Below, piece after piece: positions 1 through 10,605 of a DNA stretch of 49,905 nucleotides. A model generated the notes under the pieces. The model saw nothing but the letters and a program-made list of their open reading frames with translations. It made no database searches and had not been told where the DNA came from. The position numbers and the translations under genes were made by a program. Source of the DNA: Paulinella micropora (lineage: Eukaryota > Cercozoa > Imbricatea > Euglyphida); NCBI GenBank assembly GCA_009731375.1, contig BJOX01000089.1, positions 526,785 through 576,689 of the forward strand, read 5' to 3'. Position 1 is the stretch's first letter. Every line of letters begins with the position of its first letter.

Positions 1-66
1 CCACAAGACAATGTCGCTCACATAGTAAACGCACCAGTACCGCAGAATAATAAAAATGTTAATGAG

Positions 67-534
67 GTGAAGCAGGAGGAGAAGAAGGAGGAGTTGAAAA
101 ACTTAGAGACAAGACTCCAAAATTTGGAACGTAAAGTTCTTGTTCTCGCAGCCAATATACACAGGCCCGATGCTCTGTGTTATACGGAACTTTATTGTGA
201 AACATTGAAGACTATATTAAAAGTTGGTAATGATACGATGGCGAATATTAATATTGTCGGACGGAAGTTTTTTAATCGATACCGGGGCTGGGTGGACGGA
301 AATATGAAAAAGTCAACGGACACTCTGAAGGGAGTGGGTAGCCGGACGGTCATCACGGGAATCATCACACTGACCTTTAAATTAAAATCCGCACGAGTAT
401 ACCGCATGGACCTTTATGTCGTCCCCGGTTACCACGGGTCAATATTACTATCTTATGACCAATTGGCTACGATGGGGGCTGTGATTGATTGCGCCGCACG
501 GCGGAGTAAAAAGAGGAGAAAAGAACGATACTGA
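67..534 (+). CDS. Protease-like region of element 1, catalytic Asp missing
   Basis: This open frame probably continues from gag upstream of the window; the ATG at 67 need not be the true start. Residues 1-30 are a Lys/Glu/Leu-rich likely coiled coil. The rest aligns by eye with the retropepsin-like region of element 2 (20393-21127): GND(T/S)M, then a hydrophobic VVPGYHGSILL stretch matching VVPDFPGTIVL. Where element 2 has the catalytic LDTGNDS, this copy reads LKVGNDT, so both Asp and Thr of the D-T-G triad are replaced. The frame overlaps the Pol frame by 50 bp (485-534) in the +1 register, so Pol would need a +1 frameshift, or one indel separates them. I judge it a degenerate or non-catalytic protease; whether another copy supplies activity cannot be seen. 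Confidence 0.6.
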   Translation: MKQEEKKEELKNLETRLQNLERKVLVLAANIHRPDALCYTELYCETLKTILKVGNDTMANINIVGRKFFNRYRGWVDGNMKKSTDTLKGVGSRTVITGIITLTFKLKSARVYRMDLYVVPGYHGSILLSYDQLATMGAVIDCAARRSKKRRKERY

Positions 535-3500
535 TCCCTTTAACGCTACTGACTCTTATGAGGCTTATGAGCTGAGTCTAGCGACTGATCACAAAAAGAT
601 GGCCATCGCACATGAGCTGTCCTGTACCGACAATTGGGAATCCCAAGTGTGCATTGTCACAGTTCCGACATGCCATTGGGACAAAAAGTCTATTGATGAC
701 TTAATCGAGAAGCGAAAGGAGGAGATTATATGTGTCGCACAAAGAAGCCCGTCGTTGGCGAGATTCGCGGAAGGAGTAGGAACAGATGTCCATATTACTA
801 ACGGATACTGTTTCCATGCGAAAGTAGGAGAAGAAAAAAGGGAGGAGTTTGTACCAAGGAGAACGGGGCGAATCCCGGATACTCCACCAGAAACTATTAA
901 AAGTTTTATTACTGATTTCTGGGGTGACGAGCCGACGTGGCCGCGTTCACTGTCTGAAGTGAAGAAATGCTTACGGACTTTATTCGAAAATAATAAGCCG
1001 TATACTATTATCCTGCCATATAATGAGAAGGCGATATGGGCGCAGGAAATAAGGGACCGGCTTATTGATCATCCTATACCGGTACCCTCTCACAAGCAAC
1101 AGCTAGTGGTGGCTTGTCGTATGGGAACTCGTGAGCAGAGCAGTGCATACAAGCGGAAGCTCAGAGACCTCGACAAGTTGAAATTGATACCGCAAGCATT
1201 CACATGCTTTGATGGTTTTTACACCCGTAAAGCTCCTTTGCAATACGCGAGACTCAGACTTATGCTGGTGGAGCTCGGTAAAGATGATGAGCCGGACATG
1301 GTCACGTATGAAAAGACGGGCCTAGATGATGTCTCGGAAGAGGACTTAGGCTTGGAGGAGGACAGAGAACCCCTCAAGCAACATAAGCAGATGTCTGATG
1401 AAGATTTTCAAGAGGCGGCGCGGAAAATATTGGAAGAAGGAGTAGGCACGGAGAAGGAGAAGGAGCTTTTAAAAGCCAAATTAGAGGCGAACAAGGAAAT
1501 TTTTGACCCTCCACATGCAGGTGGTGTCAAGCCTGAAGATTTCACTGCGGTTATTTACAAAATACCGGGTGCGGAGCCGTCACCGGCACCACGAAGGGCG
1601 AATTTGAGTATACATGAGGCGAAGATAGCGGAGGAGCTAGCAAGACAGCTGCTCAATGAGGACTTTATTGAGAGATCAACATCCTCAATAGTCTCACAAC
1701 CGAGAATAGTGCCGAAGCCAGGAGGAGAATGGCGCCTGACAGTTAACTATGCTCGTGTTAACAAGGTGCTGGAGGAAGAGAGAAATCCTCTCCCGACATT
1801 AGAAGAAGGAAGGAGAGTACTGCGGAATGCAAAATTCTATTCGGTCATTGACCTTAAGAATGGCTTCTGGCAGATACCACTGGAGGAAAAGTCCAGATGG
1901 CTGACGGCGTTTGTGGTGGGTATGGAAATATACCAATGGAAAGTGCTTCCGATGGGCCTCAAGCAAGCCCCAGGACTTTTCCAGAAGGCGATGCAGAAGA
2001 TGTTGAGCAGTCAGTACGATGATTTGTCTGACGGTGGCTTTATGCGAAGGCGGGGGCAGAAGGCGGGAGAATATGCGTTTTGCTATATCGATGACATTAT
2101 CGTATACTCTAACACAATGGAGGAGCATATCGATCATTTGTCCGATATATTCAGGCGCATCGGAGCTTTTGGCCTGAAGTGCAATCTAAAGAAGTGTCAA
2201 CTTGCCAAGACGAGTGTGACATACTTAGGGTACGAGATCTCCCATAATCGAGTCTCGATATCCAAAGAGAAGAGGGAGGAGATTATGAATCGACCGATAC
2301 CGAAGAACCGCACTGAATTGCACTCATTCCTTGCGATGGCGCAATACTATAGCCAGTTTATACCCGATTGGGGTGCAACACGGGCTAAAGTGGAGAAAAT
2401 GATAGATTTTGGAGACTTTGAGAAGTGGGACGAAGAGGCTTTGCAAGCGTTTCATGCGCTCAAAGATCTCATTTACAAAGACCCGAAAGACGGAGGACTG
2501 GTGTTAACGATGCCCGACTTTACGAAACAATTCGTAGTCGATACAGACGCATCTAAGTTTGCGATTGGGGCTGTATTACAACAAGAGGATGAGGAGAAGA
2601 AATTACGCCCAATCATGTTTATTAGTAGGAAGTTGTGTGCGGCGGAGAGAAACTATTGCACAAGGCAAAGAGAGGCGTTGGCGGTAGTATGGGCCCTCAA
2701 GAGGCTCAGAGAGTATTTGTGGGGAGGACCTCAATTTACTGTCAGAACTGATCATCATAACCTGTTATGGTTGATGAATCATGAACAGACGGGACGGCTG
2801 GCGCGGTGGCAAGCGTTCTTGTCTTGTTTCGATTTTACAATGGTCCATCTACCGGGGAAGCGAAATGTGGTCGCTGATAGCCTCTCTAGGCTAGAGTTTG
2901 ACTCAGAAGTATCGGCGTTGGTGTCCACGGTGGAGATGGAAGACTTGTCCACTGACAAGGTGTATGAGGTCAGCCACATTGAGGCGATGGAGATGGCGAG
3001 TGGAGTCCGATATGACCGCACAGGTCTACGGTACAGTCCACAAGGCCCGGATCACGGGATATGTTGTGAGCTACATACCCAGGAGGACGCTGAGTGGTCC
3101 TATGAGGTATATGAGAATGCGAAGGCGAACATAAGAGAGGAAGAGGAGACGCAGGAAGTTTATGCGGAGCCTCCTCAAGAGCGGAGAAGTGACCTAGACG
3201 ATGACCCGGAAAGAATCGGGGTACGGCTAGAAGATGGTACTATCCATATAGCCTCGCCTACCGCATGGAGGCAACAACAGGCTCACGATCCGGAGTTTAA
3301 GGAACTCATACAGTTACATCAGAACCCGGATGAGCTGAAGATGACGAAAGCGATCAAAGATCAGATGAAGGAGATGGGATGGAGAGATGGTCTACTGTGC
3401 TGCAAGGGCCTTCACGGTCGCTATGCGTCACAGCCGGACAAATGGACCCTTTGGGTACCGGAGAGTCTGAGACGATTTATATTTGTCGCAGCCCACAATT

Positions 3501-5383
3501 GCCCACTTTTGGCGCATCCGGGTCGACAACGAACTCACATGTTCGTAGCGAGGCGATTCTGGTGGAAGAAGATGAAGGAGGAGATAGATCAGGCGGTGGA
3601 TGCATGCATCCCGTGCAAGATAAACAAAACACCACTGAAGGCAAATTTCGGCCTGATTGGCAAATTTCCACTTCATGCGGGGATGTTTGAGTTTATACAC
3701 ATTGATCATGTGGGACCTTTCCCAGAATCGAAGGATGGTTACAAATACCTCCTTACGGCTATTGACAGAGCCACCAACTATGTGTGGATCATCCCTGTCA
3801 AAGACGTTACCGGCAAGACGACGGCCGAGGCGCTGATCGATAGGATCATCTCACAGATCGGAGTACCAAAAAAGTTATGTTCTGATCGAGGCTCGGACTT
3901 TAATAACGAGGTCATCGACAAACTATCTAAGTATTACGGGATGAACTGGCAATATGTTACTGCCTATAACCCGCGAGCAAATGGGAAAATCGAGCGGGTA
4001 CACAGACCCCTCAAAGCCACGCTAAAGATGTATTGCACGAAGAAGGAGAATCAAAGAGCATGGGTCGAGGCAGCACCATCATTTGCGTTTGCAATGAACT
4101 GTCTACCCTCTACGGCGTTAGGAGGCTCGAAGAGCTCAATCTCGCCATATCAGTTAGTATATGGGCGTGAGCCTGATATCCCGACTTCGCTCCTTCACCC
4201 AAAAGACACTTGGGCGGATGCGGATGAGTTGTTTGGGATGAGACTTAGAGTGAAGATGGAGGCGGAACAAATAGTCAGGGCGCATAGAGAGGCGGAGCGC
4301 CGAAAGACTGATGCTGAAGGGGTGCGACAAGCGCACTTGGATCAGATCAAGTTCCAGGTCGGGGATATTGTACTATTGTACCATCCTCAAGTCCCGAAGG
4401 GAGTCAGCTCTAAGCTGTTCACTCACTGGAAAGGACCTTATCAGATTATGGAACAGACGGGACGTCTGAACTACAAGTTCAGGGGTAGAGGGAAGGTGCA
4501 AATTGTGAATGTAAGAAGGCTGATTAAGTATGATCCCTTCTTACTGGAAGATGAATCCGTTGAGGAGGCGTTAAAGCGGATGAAGGACGATTTCAAAGAG
4601 GTGCCGCCCATCCACAAGGAGGCTGGCATAGACCAAGACGATGCTTATCGGGCACCGATAGCTGAGAAGGAGGAGAGTGAGGTGGACAGTAAGGAGAAGA
4701 CNNNNNNNNNNNNNNNNNNNNNNNNNNNNNNNNNNNNNNNNNNNNNNNNNNNNNNNNNNNNNNNNNNNNNNNNNNNNNNNNNNNNNNNNNNNNNNNNNNN
4801 NNNNNNNNNNNNNNNNNNNNNNNNNNNNNNNNNNNNNNNNNNNNNNNNNNNNNNNNNNNNNNNNGTTGAGATTGTACATGAGCGATGGAAGGAAGGTGAT
4901 GCGATAGCAACCATCGTATGGGTGAAAGATGCTTTCTATCTGATGAGACCAGCGGAACAACATGTCGCTGATGACACTCTCTCAGACTTATACTTGATGC
5001 GGGTCATGGCGGTCCCACGACAGATGCGTGTCACACGGACACTCAAAATATCATCAGCCGCAAAGATAGTACAACCGATACTCCAGTTCTGGAGAAGTAT
5101 GGACCCGGTTGAGGATCCAAAGGCAAGACATTATCTGCCAGTATATAAAGACGCAAAAAGTCTCGAGACATGGGATGATACAATTACTCCCAGAGACAAG
5201 GATTACACTGCGTGGACCATTCAGACACTGCCAAGAGGAGTGCTTGATGTCCCTTTTGAATTATCGTTGGGCGGAATCCCTAATAAGATCTGGGACATTC
5301 TCGAACAGTCAAAGTTCGATCTGACTTTTGTTGGTGGTCCTCCACCAGGCAAAGAAATCCGCGCCAGACGACGAAGGCAGTGA
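485..5383 (+). CDS. pol: Pol polyprotein of element 1 (RT, RNase H, integrase, C-terminal module)
   Basis: The frame opens after TGA at 482-484 and has no ATG at its start, so it is presumably expressed by frameshift from the preceding frame. Residues 1-400 form a long linker also present in element 2. RT lies at about 400-600 with YIDD at 534-537. RNase H lies at about 680-810 (TDAS, REALAVV, RTDHHNL). The integrase has an H/H...C/C finger at about 1001-1047 and the catalytic triad D1074, D1134 and E1170 with 35 residues between the last two. A GPY/F-like segment (KGPYQI) follows near 1316. Residues 1461-1632 are a conserved module I do not recognise. The frame is uninterrupted except for 163 N at 4702-4864, across which it is preserved. 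All visible RT, RNase H and integrase catalytic residues are present, so this is a potentially functional Pol. Confidence 0.9.
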   Translation: MIAPHGGVKRGEKNDTDPFNATDSYEAYELSLATDHKKMAIAHELSCTDNWESQVCIVTVPTCHWDKKSIDDLIEKRKEEIICVAQRSPSLARFAEGVGTDVHITNGYCFHAKVGEEKREEFVPRRTGRIPDTPPETIKSFITDFWGDEPTWPRSLSEVKKCLRTLFENNKPYTIILPYNEKAIWAQEIRDRLIDHPIPVPSHKQQLVVACRMGTREQSSAYKRKLRDLDKLKLIPQAFTCFDGFYTRKAPLQYARLRLMLVELGKDDEPDMVTYEKTGLDDVSEEDLGLEEDREPLKQHKQMSDEDFQEAARKILEEGVGTEKEKELLKAKLEANKEIFDPPHAGGVKPEDFTAVIYKIPGAEPSPAPRRANLSIHEAKIAEELARQLLNEDFIERSTSSIVSQPRIVPKPGGEWRLTVNYARVNKVLEEERNPLPTLEEGRRVLRNAKFYSVIDLKNGFWQIPLEEKSRWLTAFVVGMEIYQWKVLPMGLKQAPGLFQKAMQKMLSSQYDDLSDGGFMRRRGQKAGEYAFCYIDDIIVYSNTMEEHIDHLSDIFRRIGAFGLKCNLKKCQLAKTSVTYLGYEISHNRVSISKEKREEIMNRPIPKNRTELHSFLAMAQYYSQFIPDWGATRAKVEKMIDFGDFEKWDEEALQAFHALKDLIYKDPKDGGLVLTMPDFTKQFVVDTDASKFAIGAVLQQEDEEKKLRPIMFISRKLCAAERNYCTRQREALAVVWALKRLREYLWGGPQFTVRTDHHNLLWLMNHEQTGRLARWQAFLSCFDFTMVHLPGKRNVVADSLSRLEFDSEVSALVSTVEMEDLSTDKVYEVSHIEAMEMASGVRYDRTGLRYSPQGPDHGICCELHTQEDAEWSYEVYENAKANIREEEETQEVYAEPPQERRSDLDDDPERIGVRLEDGTIHIASPTAWRQQQAHDPEFKELIQLHQNPDELKMTKAIKDQMKEMGWRDGLLCCKGLHGRYASQPDKWTLWVPESLRRFIFVAAHNCPLLAHPGRQRTHMFVARRFWWKKMKEEIDQAVDACIPCKINKTPLKANFGLIGKFPLHAGMFEFIHIDHVGPFPESKDGYKYLLTAIDRATNYVWIIPVKDVTGKTTAEALIDRIISQIGVPKKLCSDRGSDFNNEVIDKLSKYYGMNWQYVTAYNPRANGKIERVHRPLKATLKMYCTKKENQRAWVEAAPSFAFAMNCLPSTALGGSKSSISPYQLVYGREPDIPTSLLHPKDTWADADELFGMRLRVKMEAEQIVRAHREAERRKTDAEGVRQAHLDQIKFQVGDIVLLYHPQVPKGVSSKLFTHWKGPYQIMEQTGRLNYKFRGRGKVQIVNVRRLIKYDPFLLEDESVEEALKRMKDDFKEVPPIHKEAGIDQDDAYRAPIAEKEESEVDSKEKXXXXXXXXXXXXXXXXXXXXXXXXXXXXXXXXXXXXXXXXXXXXXXXXXXXXXXXVEIVHERWKEGDAIATIVWVKDAFYLMRPAEQHVADDTLSDLYLMRVMAVPRQMRVTRTLKISSAAKIVQPILQFWRSMDPVEDPKARHYLPVYKDAKSLETWDDTITPRDKDYTAWTIQTLPRGVLDVPFELSLGGIPNKIWDILEQSKFDLTFVGGPPPGKEIRARRRRQ
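4702..4864. other. Assembly gap (163 N)
   Basis: Run of N inside Pol of element 1, between the GPY/F region and the C-terminal module. The reading frame is the same on both sides. Confidence 0.99.
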
Positions 5384-5872
5384 CAAAGAAACTATTTTTC
5401 TTTATGCGTCTCAAATAAACTGATTGATTGCCCACGGCGTATCATGATTTGATCATGCATCATCAGTTATCAATATGAATATTAAAAAGACTCAGTGATA
5501 TAACTTGGCATTCGATCGCAACATACGAGTGCGAAAGGTCGATCGACGATGATACTACACCGTATACGGGGATCGCTTGTGTATTGAGCGATGGTGTTCC
5601 CGGGTATGACCCTTTTCAAGTCCTGGGATGATGTTCTCGAAAATGAAATGTTCTCTGAAACTTTCATTAAATTATTTTTTACGATAGATTACATACTGTC
5701 GTACCTGAGCACGGTCAATCTCTACTTGTGTCGGTATATCGCAGGGTCGGGTACATACACCTCGACTTCGGATATAGCTATTAGGATTGGTCCCCTAATA
5801 CTATGTCATAGGATATCCGCCTTATACAAGGGTATGTCATTAAAAAAGACAATGTACATACGATCTCCCTGT
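5384..5872. other. Spacer downstream of element 1 Pol; no gene seen
   Basis: AT-rich with only short open frames and no recognisable motif. It would lie between pol and the 3' LTR if the LTR starts at 6643. Confidence 0.5.
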
Positions 5873-6058
<186 letters not shown>

Positions 6059-6084
6059 TGCTTCTCTGTCAATGGCTGATGCAT

Positions 6085-6373
6085 NNNNNNNNNNNNNNNN
6101 NNNNNNNNNNNNNNNNNNNNNNNNNNNNNNNNNNNNNNNNNNNNNNNNNNNNNNNNNNNNNNNNNNNNNNNNNNNNNNNNNNNNNNNNNNNNNNNNNNNN
6201 NNNNNNNNNNNNNNNNNNNNNNNNNNNNNNNNNNNNNNNNNNNNNNNNNNNNNNNNNNNNNNNNNNNNNNNNNNNNNNNNNNNNNNNNNNNNNNNNNNNN
6301 NNNNNNNNNNNNNNNNNNNNNNNNNNNNNNNNNNNNNNNNNNNNNNNNNNNNNNNNNNNNNNNNNNNNNNNNN
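6085..6373. other. Assembly gap (289 N)
   Basis: Run of N just beyond the (AAT)n array. Confidence 0.99.
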
Positions 6374-6628
6374 ATAATGATAATGATAAGAAGAAGAAGG
6401 AGATCAAAGGGGGAATCGTACTACAGCACCACGTTGCTTGTATTTTTTATTCAAAATGTATAAGAACGGCTAGAGAATTCGCTTTGACGTGCCGTATGAG
6501 GATATATTTATCGTCTTTTAGCGTCTATCCGTGGGTCGATGCGCTGTGTGGCATGACTCCATAGCGCATACTATTTGCAGAAAGAAATCAGAAGGTGTAT
6601 GACGAAAATGCTATTTCCGTCATAAAAT

Positions 6629-6770
6629 CGGGAGGGGGTACTGTAGGCATCACCCCCCGGATAGCCGGTAAAAAGTACCTTTTCCTTGTGACAGGTGCAC
6701 CAGCTTATTTTTCAGTATTATTTGTCCGGATTGGACCTGATGCCATTTTATTCCTGGTCTGTTGCCGTTT
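6629..6770 (+). repeat. Probable polypurine tract and 3' LTR start of element 1
   Basis: A tract GGGAGGGGGTAC precedes TGTAGGC at 6643. In element 2 the purine tract GGGGAGGGGGGA likewise precedes TGTAGGC at its 3' LTR. The sequence from 6644 recurs at 14056-14158 (both contain ATCACCCCCCGGATAGCC and then TTTGTCCGGATTGGACCT), as expected for a dispersed LTR. The 3' end of this LTR is not located. Confidence 0.5.
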
Positions 6771-7598
6771 TCCTTTTTGGCTTCACTGAGCTAATATAAC
6801 GAGACATCATTCTCATCTTTTGAGGACTGTGTTTGGTTGTATTACCGACTTTTTACGAGCTATCGTTGGGGGCATTACATTTTTCAGGCGTTAGGTGGTG
6901 GCGAATCGAAGTGTAATCGAATGACACAACTTGAAATTTTGTTTAATTCATTAATACGAGTACGGCGGCGACGACCGTCACTCAGGTTCATAGAGTTTGC
7001 ATTCTATCCCGAGGTCGGTCGGCGGTAGAGTAAGTTCGACTCCTCGCGCGCACACAGTTGGCAGGTGAGCGCGCTCGGGTGTTGACTCGGAAGGAATTAT
7101 GCCGGCTCACCCTGTATATAATGGCAATACTTACCGTTCCGGTCTGTCTGTTATCCTTGGTCTGGAGATTACGGAGTCACTACTTTATTTATTCCTCAGT
7201 CTTCATATCGTTATTACAGTTATCGTTTATTAAATATCCGACGCCGTACTATCGTGACAAGAGACGTTCAAGTCAGTCTCAGAAAAATTAGAGTAAAAAG
7301 CAGACTTTTGTCACTTTACCTGGTTTGGATGCCACGTTTACCTATCATAATTATTTCCTATAGCTGGAACCGGGAAAAAACGTTCAGATAGGAAAAAATT
7401 GAAGTAACGGAACTAAAAATAGAAGTGTAAACTTGAAGTAAAAACTTCAAGTAAATTTCACACAATATTAATAATTCGGTCCGGTACGGTATTCAGTCCG
7501 ATACATCACACAAAGTCTCAGAGTAATAATATTAGTATGCATCGTTTTGCGAACATGTATTAGTAAGTATTACGTATCAGTTTAAGCACGAAACTTGA
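6771..7598. other. No gene recognised (possibly rest of the element 1 LTR and kinase 3' flank)
   Basis: Short open frames only. Around 6990-7050 there are sequences that vaguely resemble a tRNA T arm, but no cloverleaf can be built. The end of the inferred LTR should lie here. Confidence 0.4.
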
Positions 7599-10021
7599 CT
7601 ACTGTATTCTTGTTTCTTGGTGGCAATACGTCCACCATCTATTAAGGTCATCAAAGGTGGCAGGCTTGAGGATAACGTAGTCATACTCTGCGTGCTTGTC
7701 TCTGGGGAGGTTTGCTGCAGTGTAAGCGATCATATGGCACAGCGGCCAGCCCTGCGCTTTCTCGAACGCGCGCAGTTGTGTGCGCAGCGCATCGCCCAAC
7801 ATGTCGCCCAAGTGCAGGTCCAGGAACACCACATCCAGACGGTTCTGCTCGAAGGTACTAAAGGCTTCCGCCCCCGACAGCGCAGTTAGGATATTGTTCT
7901 TCTTCATACCCAATTTCAAGAGCTGGCGGACGAGCAGGCGCACGTTGATCCTGTTGTCGTCCACCACCAAGCAGCGCACATCACCGATCTCCAAGTTGGG
8001 GGAGATGTTAAGAGGCTTGAGTGAGCGGCGGGTGAGAGAAGGAGAGGAAGAGGAAACAGGGGAAACAGAGGTGATATTGGATGGGGTTTCAGATTCGGCT
8101 GTGTCGTCAGCTTTGGGTTGGGCTCTGACAGGAATGAGGATATCAAACTCGGCGCCATGGCCGATCCCTTCGCTGGACACGGTCAGGCGGCCCCCCATGC
8201 TGCTTACCAGGCGATTGCAGAGGTTGAGACCGAGCCCCGTGCCCCCGACGACTTGATCTGTGTGCAGCTGCGTGAACGGCTTGAACAGCTGGTCCACCTG
8301 CTCAGAAGACAGTCCCACGCCTTGGTCTCTGACTGCGACGTGCACCGCGCGCTTCGCCTCCCGCATGGTGCCGTCCCCAGACTCGTGCTGTTCCAACAAC
8401 TGCAGCTCTGCGCGGATCTCCACAGTTGCGCCTTGCGGAGTGAATTTCAGTCCATTGTCCAAGAGATTGATGAGGATCTGGCGCAGACGGTGCTTGTCCG
8501 TGTACACGACTTCATCTGCATCACTAGCAAGGGTGTACACCACCTTGCCGCCCACACTGGTCTGGCGGTATTGGGTGATGAGAATAGCATCCTCCACCAT
8601 CTCCCTGAGCGTGAAGGCAGAGTCGTTCAGCTTAAAATCTATGCCTGTTTCCATAGAGCCCAGGTCGAGCAGGTCGTTCACAGTTCGAGACATGTGCGAC
8701 AAGACATCCTGCAACTGAACCACCACTTCTGACTTCGACCAAGATTCTGCAGAGTTGGTGACAGCTGTAACACGGTTGTCTTCTGCAATTTGGTTCTCAA
8801 GCAGCTCCGCCAACCCAATGCAGGCATGCAAAGGGTTGCGGAGTTCATGTGTGGCCGACATAAAAAATTGATACTGGGCAGCCATCCAGCTCTGGAGCTT
8901 CTTGTGCCTCACCGTTGCTCGGTGGTCCAGCAGCTTGAGATGACCTTGATAGACCAGTTCAACAAACCTGCGCAAAAGAGTAAAAATTAAGGCCTTACCG
9001 ATGACACATATGCGAGACAGTGAAAAAAATTGTGGTTATAGTATGATGTGTCTGGATGTGCATGAGGCGAGCCCTTGCATACAGGCCTGTTTGTGTGCTG
9101 GTATTACCATGCTTTCGACGGCATCTCCAACATTGCAAATAAAGCATGCCCTGTCCAGTATCCAATTATGCTCCAATCACTGAGAAGTGCAACTATGGGG
9201 TACAAGGTCCAACTCAAAACTACATGTAATGCGAGTAGCTTTTGAATGTCTGGTATCTCGGAGGCCACAGATGTATGCAGCAGAGTTTGGAATCGCAAGA
9301 TCATGAATAAACCGATTGTGGCCAGGAGGAGAGACATATTACGAATAAAAATGTTAGCGGTGGAGAGCCATACATATCCGAAATAGAGCATGATGAGGTT
9401 GAAAGCAAGAGCCCTCACCAAACGTGGATAAGCGGACGGGTCATCGTCCAGATACAGAGCCTGCATGATGATGAACCCTGAATTGCCGAAAACCCAGTGC
9501 ACCAATATGCGATGGGGTAGGACGCAACGCATCCAGTTGAAGTTAGGGTCAGTGTCACTGGTGAGGCATAGGACACCTACTTCTTCGTAGTAGAGTGTTG
9601 AGCCACTGTAGAAGGAATTGAAAGCCAAGACAGCCACCATCATGAATCGTGCACGGAACGATCTCAGTGGTACAAGGTACATAGAAGCTATTTCCCGGAA
9701 GGACAACCATCCAAACAGCAAGCAATTGCAGGCGTCCATATGCTTCGCCAACGCGTATCCTGGTTCACTAGATGTAATGACTTGGACCTCAGCGGTGCGA
9801 AGGGTATGAATGATAATGGCCAGGATGACGCATATGATAGCTTGCCACACCTGAACAGGCACCACCTGCACGGCAATAGAAAACTTGAGACTCGGTCTGT
9901 GGAAATACTTGCAAAAATCTGGAGTAAAATGCACCAAAACATTGATAAAACATACCTGGGAGCGGGCTTTCAGCATGGTTCGAGTTGCAAAAACGATGAT
10001 ACTGAAGATCATCCCACCCAA
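7599..10021 (-). CDS. Membrane-bound hybrid histidine kinase with receiver domain
   Basis: Two exons are well supported on the minus strand: 10021-9108 and 8967-7599. The intron 9107-8968 (140 bp) starts GTAATA and ends TTTTGCGCAG; it joins TG|G in phase to give ...KAW-FVEL. The first exon encodes about six hydrophobic segments, a multi-pass sensor with no recognised ligand domain. The second (numbered in its own frame) has the H box HELRNPLH (His43), N box (Asn174), G1 RDQGVG (217-221), F box, G2 GGTGLGL (244-250), a Ser/Pro linker, then a receiver with acidic pair D339/D340, phospho-acceptor D386, T419 and K437. All key residues are present, so it should autophosphorylate and pass phosphate to its own receiver, normally on to an Hpt protein. 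The stop is TAG. The 5' end is unresolved: open frames up to 10208 could add an exon, and an ATG reading MSTLVL lies near 10110. Confidence 0.88.
8968..9107 (-). other. Phase-2 intron of the hybrid histidine kinase gene
   Basis: GT donor at 9107, pyrimidine-rich tract and CAG acceptor at 8968. Splicing joins the membrane and kinase exons without a stop; unspliced, the upstream frame ends at a stop inside the intron. Confidence 0.8.
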
Positions 10022-10337
10022 ATGTATGTGTTTCTTTTAACGACAGAGGGAGTCTGTCTGCTGCTCTCAACACGCTGCTGGATGCACCATCTGATGTAAA
10101 AGTGAGTACTAAAGTGCTCATATCGCACAAGGACAAAAGAAAAAAAAGAGGCCTGAACGGAAAGAACTGCATTAAAAACTGTTCCGGGTTGACCGCTTTC
10201 TTAGCCACTTTCCGGTTTTGGCTTGAAGACTGTACTTAGGGCCGGGTCCAAAACGAGTTTTTTGGTGGGCACAATATCCTTTCTGTTCGTTAGCCAGTCA
10301 AATATTCTTCTCGAACGGCACAGAGACTCTACAGTGG

Positions 10338-10605
10338 CTAGCCTGTGTTTGGAGCAAGTCTGACAAGGCCTGTTTTCACGTCTTCCTTGTCTGTCTCCCA
10401 CTCACAACACAAAATTATAACAAGGCGCGCTCTTGCGCAGGGTTTCTGTTCGTGGGTCGAAAATTCTTCAAGGCTACAGTAGCGAACCCATCCCTTTCTT
10501 CTTCACCTAGCCTGTGTTTGGAGCAAGTCTGACAAGGCCTGTTTTCATGTCTCCTTGTCTGTCTCCCACTCAGATCCACTCACAACACAGAATTATAACA
10601 ACGAG
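10338..10605. repeat. Direct repeat, two copies of about 90 bp
   Basis: Copies at 10338-10424 and 10507-10605 start with CTAGCCTGTGTTTGGAGC and continue through an AATTATAACAA stretch. The second carries an extra 11 bp. They lie upstream of the kinase gene in non-coding DNA; a promoter-proximal duplication is possible. Confidence 0.8.

Noticed and set aside
6980-7055. Possible tRNA (GTTCGACTC resembles a T arm)
   Set aside because: No acceptor, D and anticodon stems can be paired around it.
8118-8732. Plus-strand open frames opposite the histidine kinase
   Set aside because: Antisense to a kinase exon with conserved catalytic motifs; composition fits a shadow frame.
9919-9955. A 37-bp intron in the membrane exon of the histidine kinase
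   Set aside because: GTATGT...CCAG borders exist, but splicing would move the frame away from the hydrophobic segments that follow.
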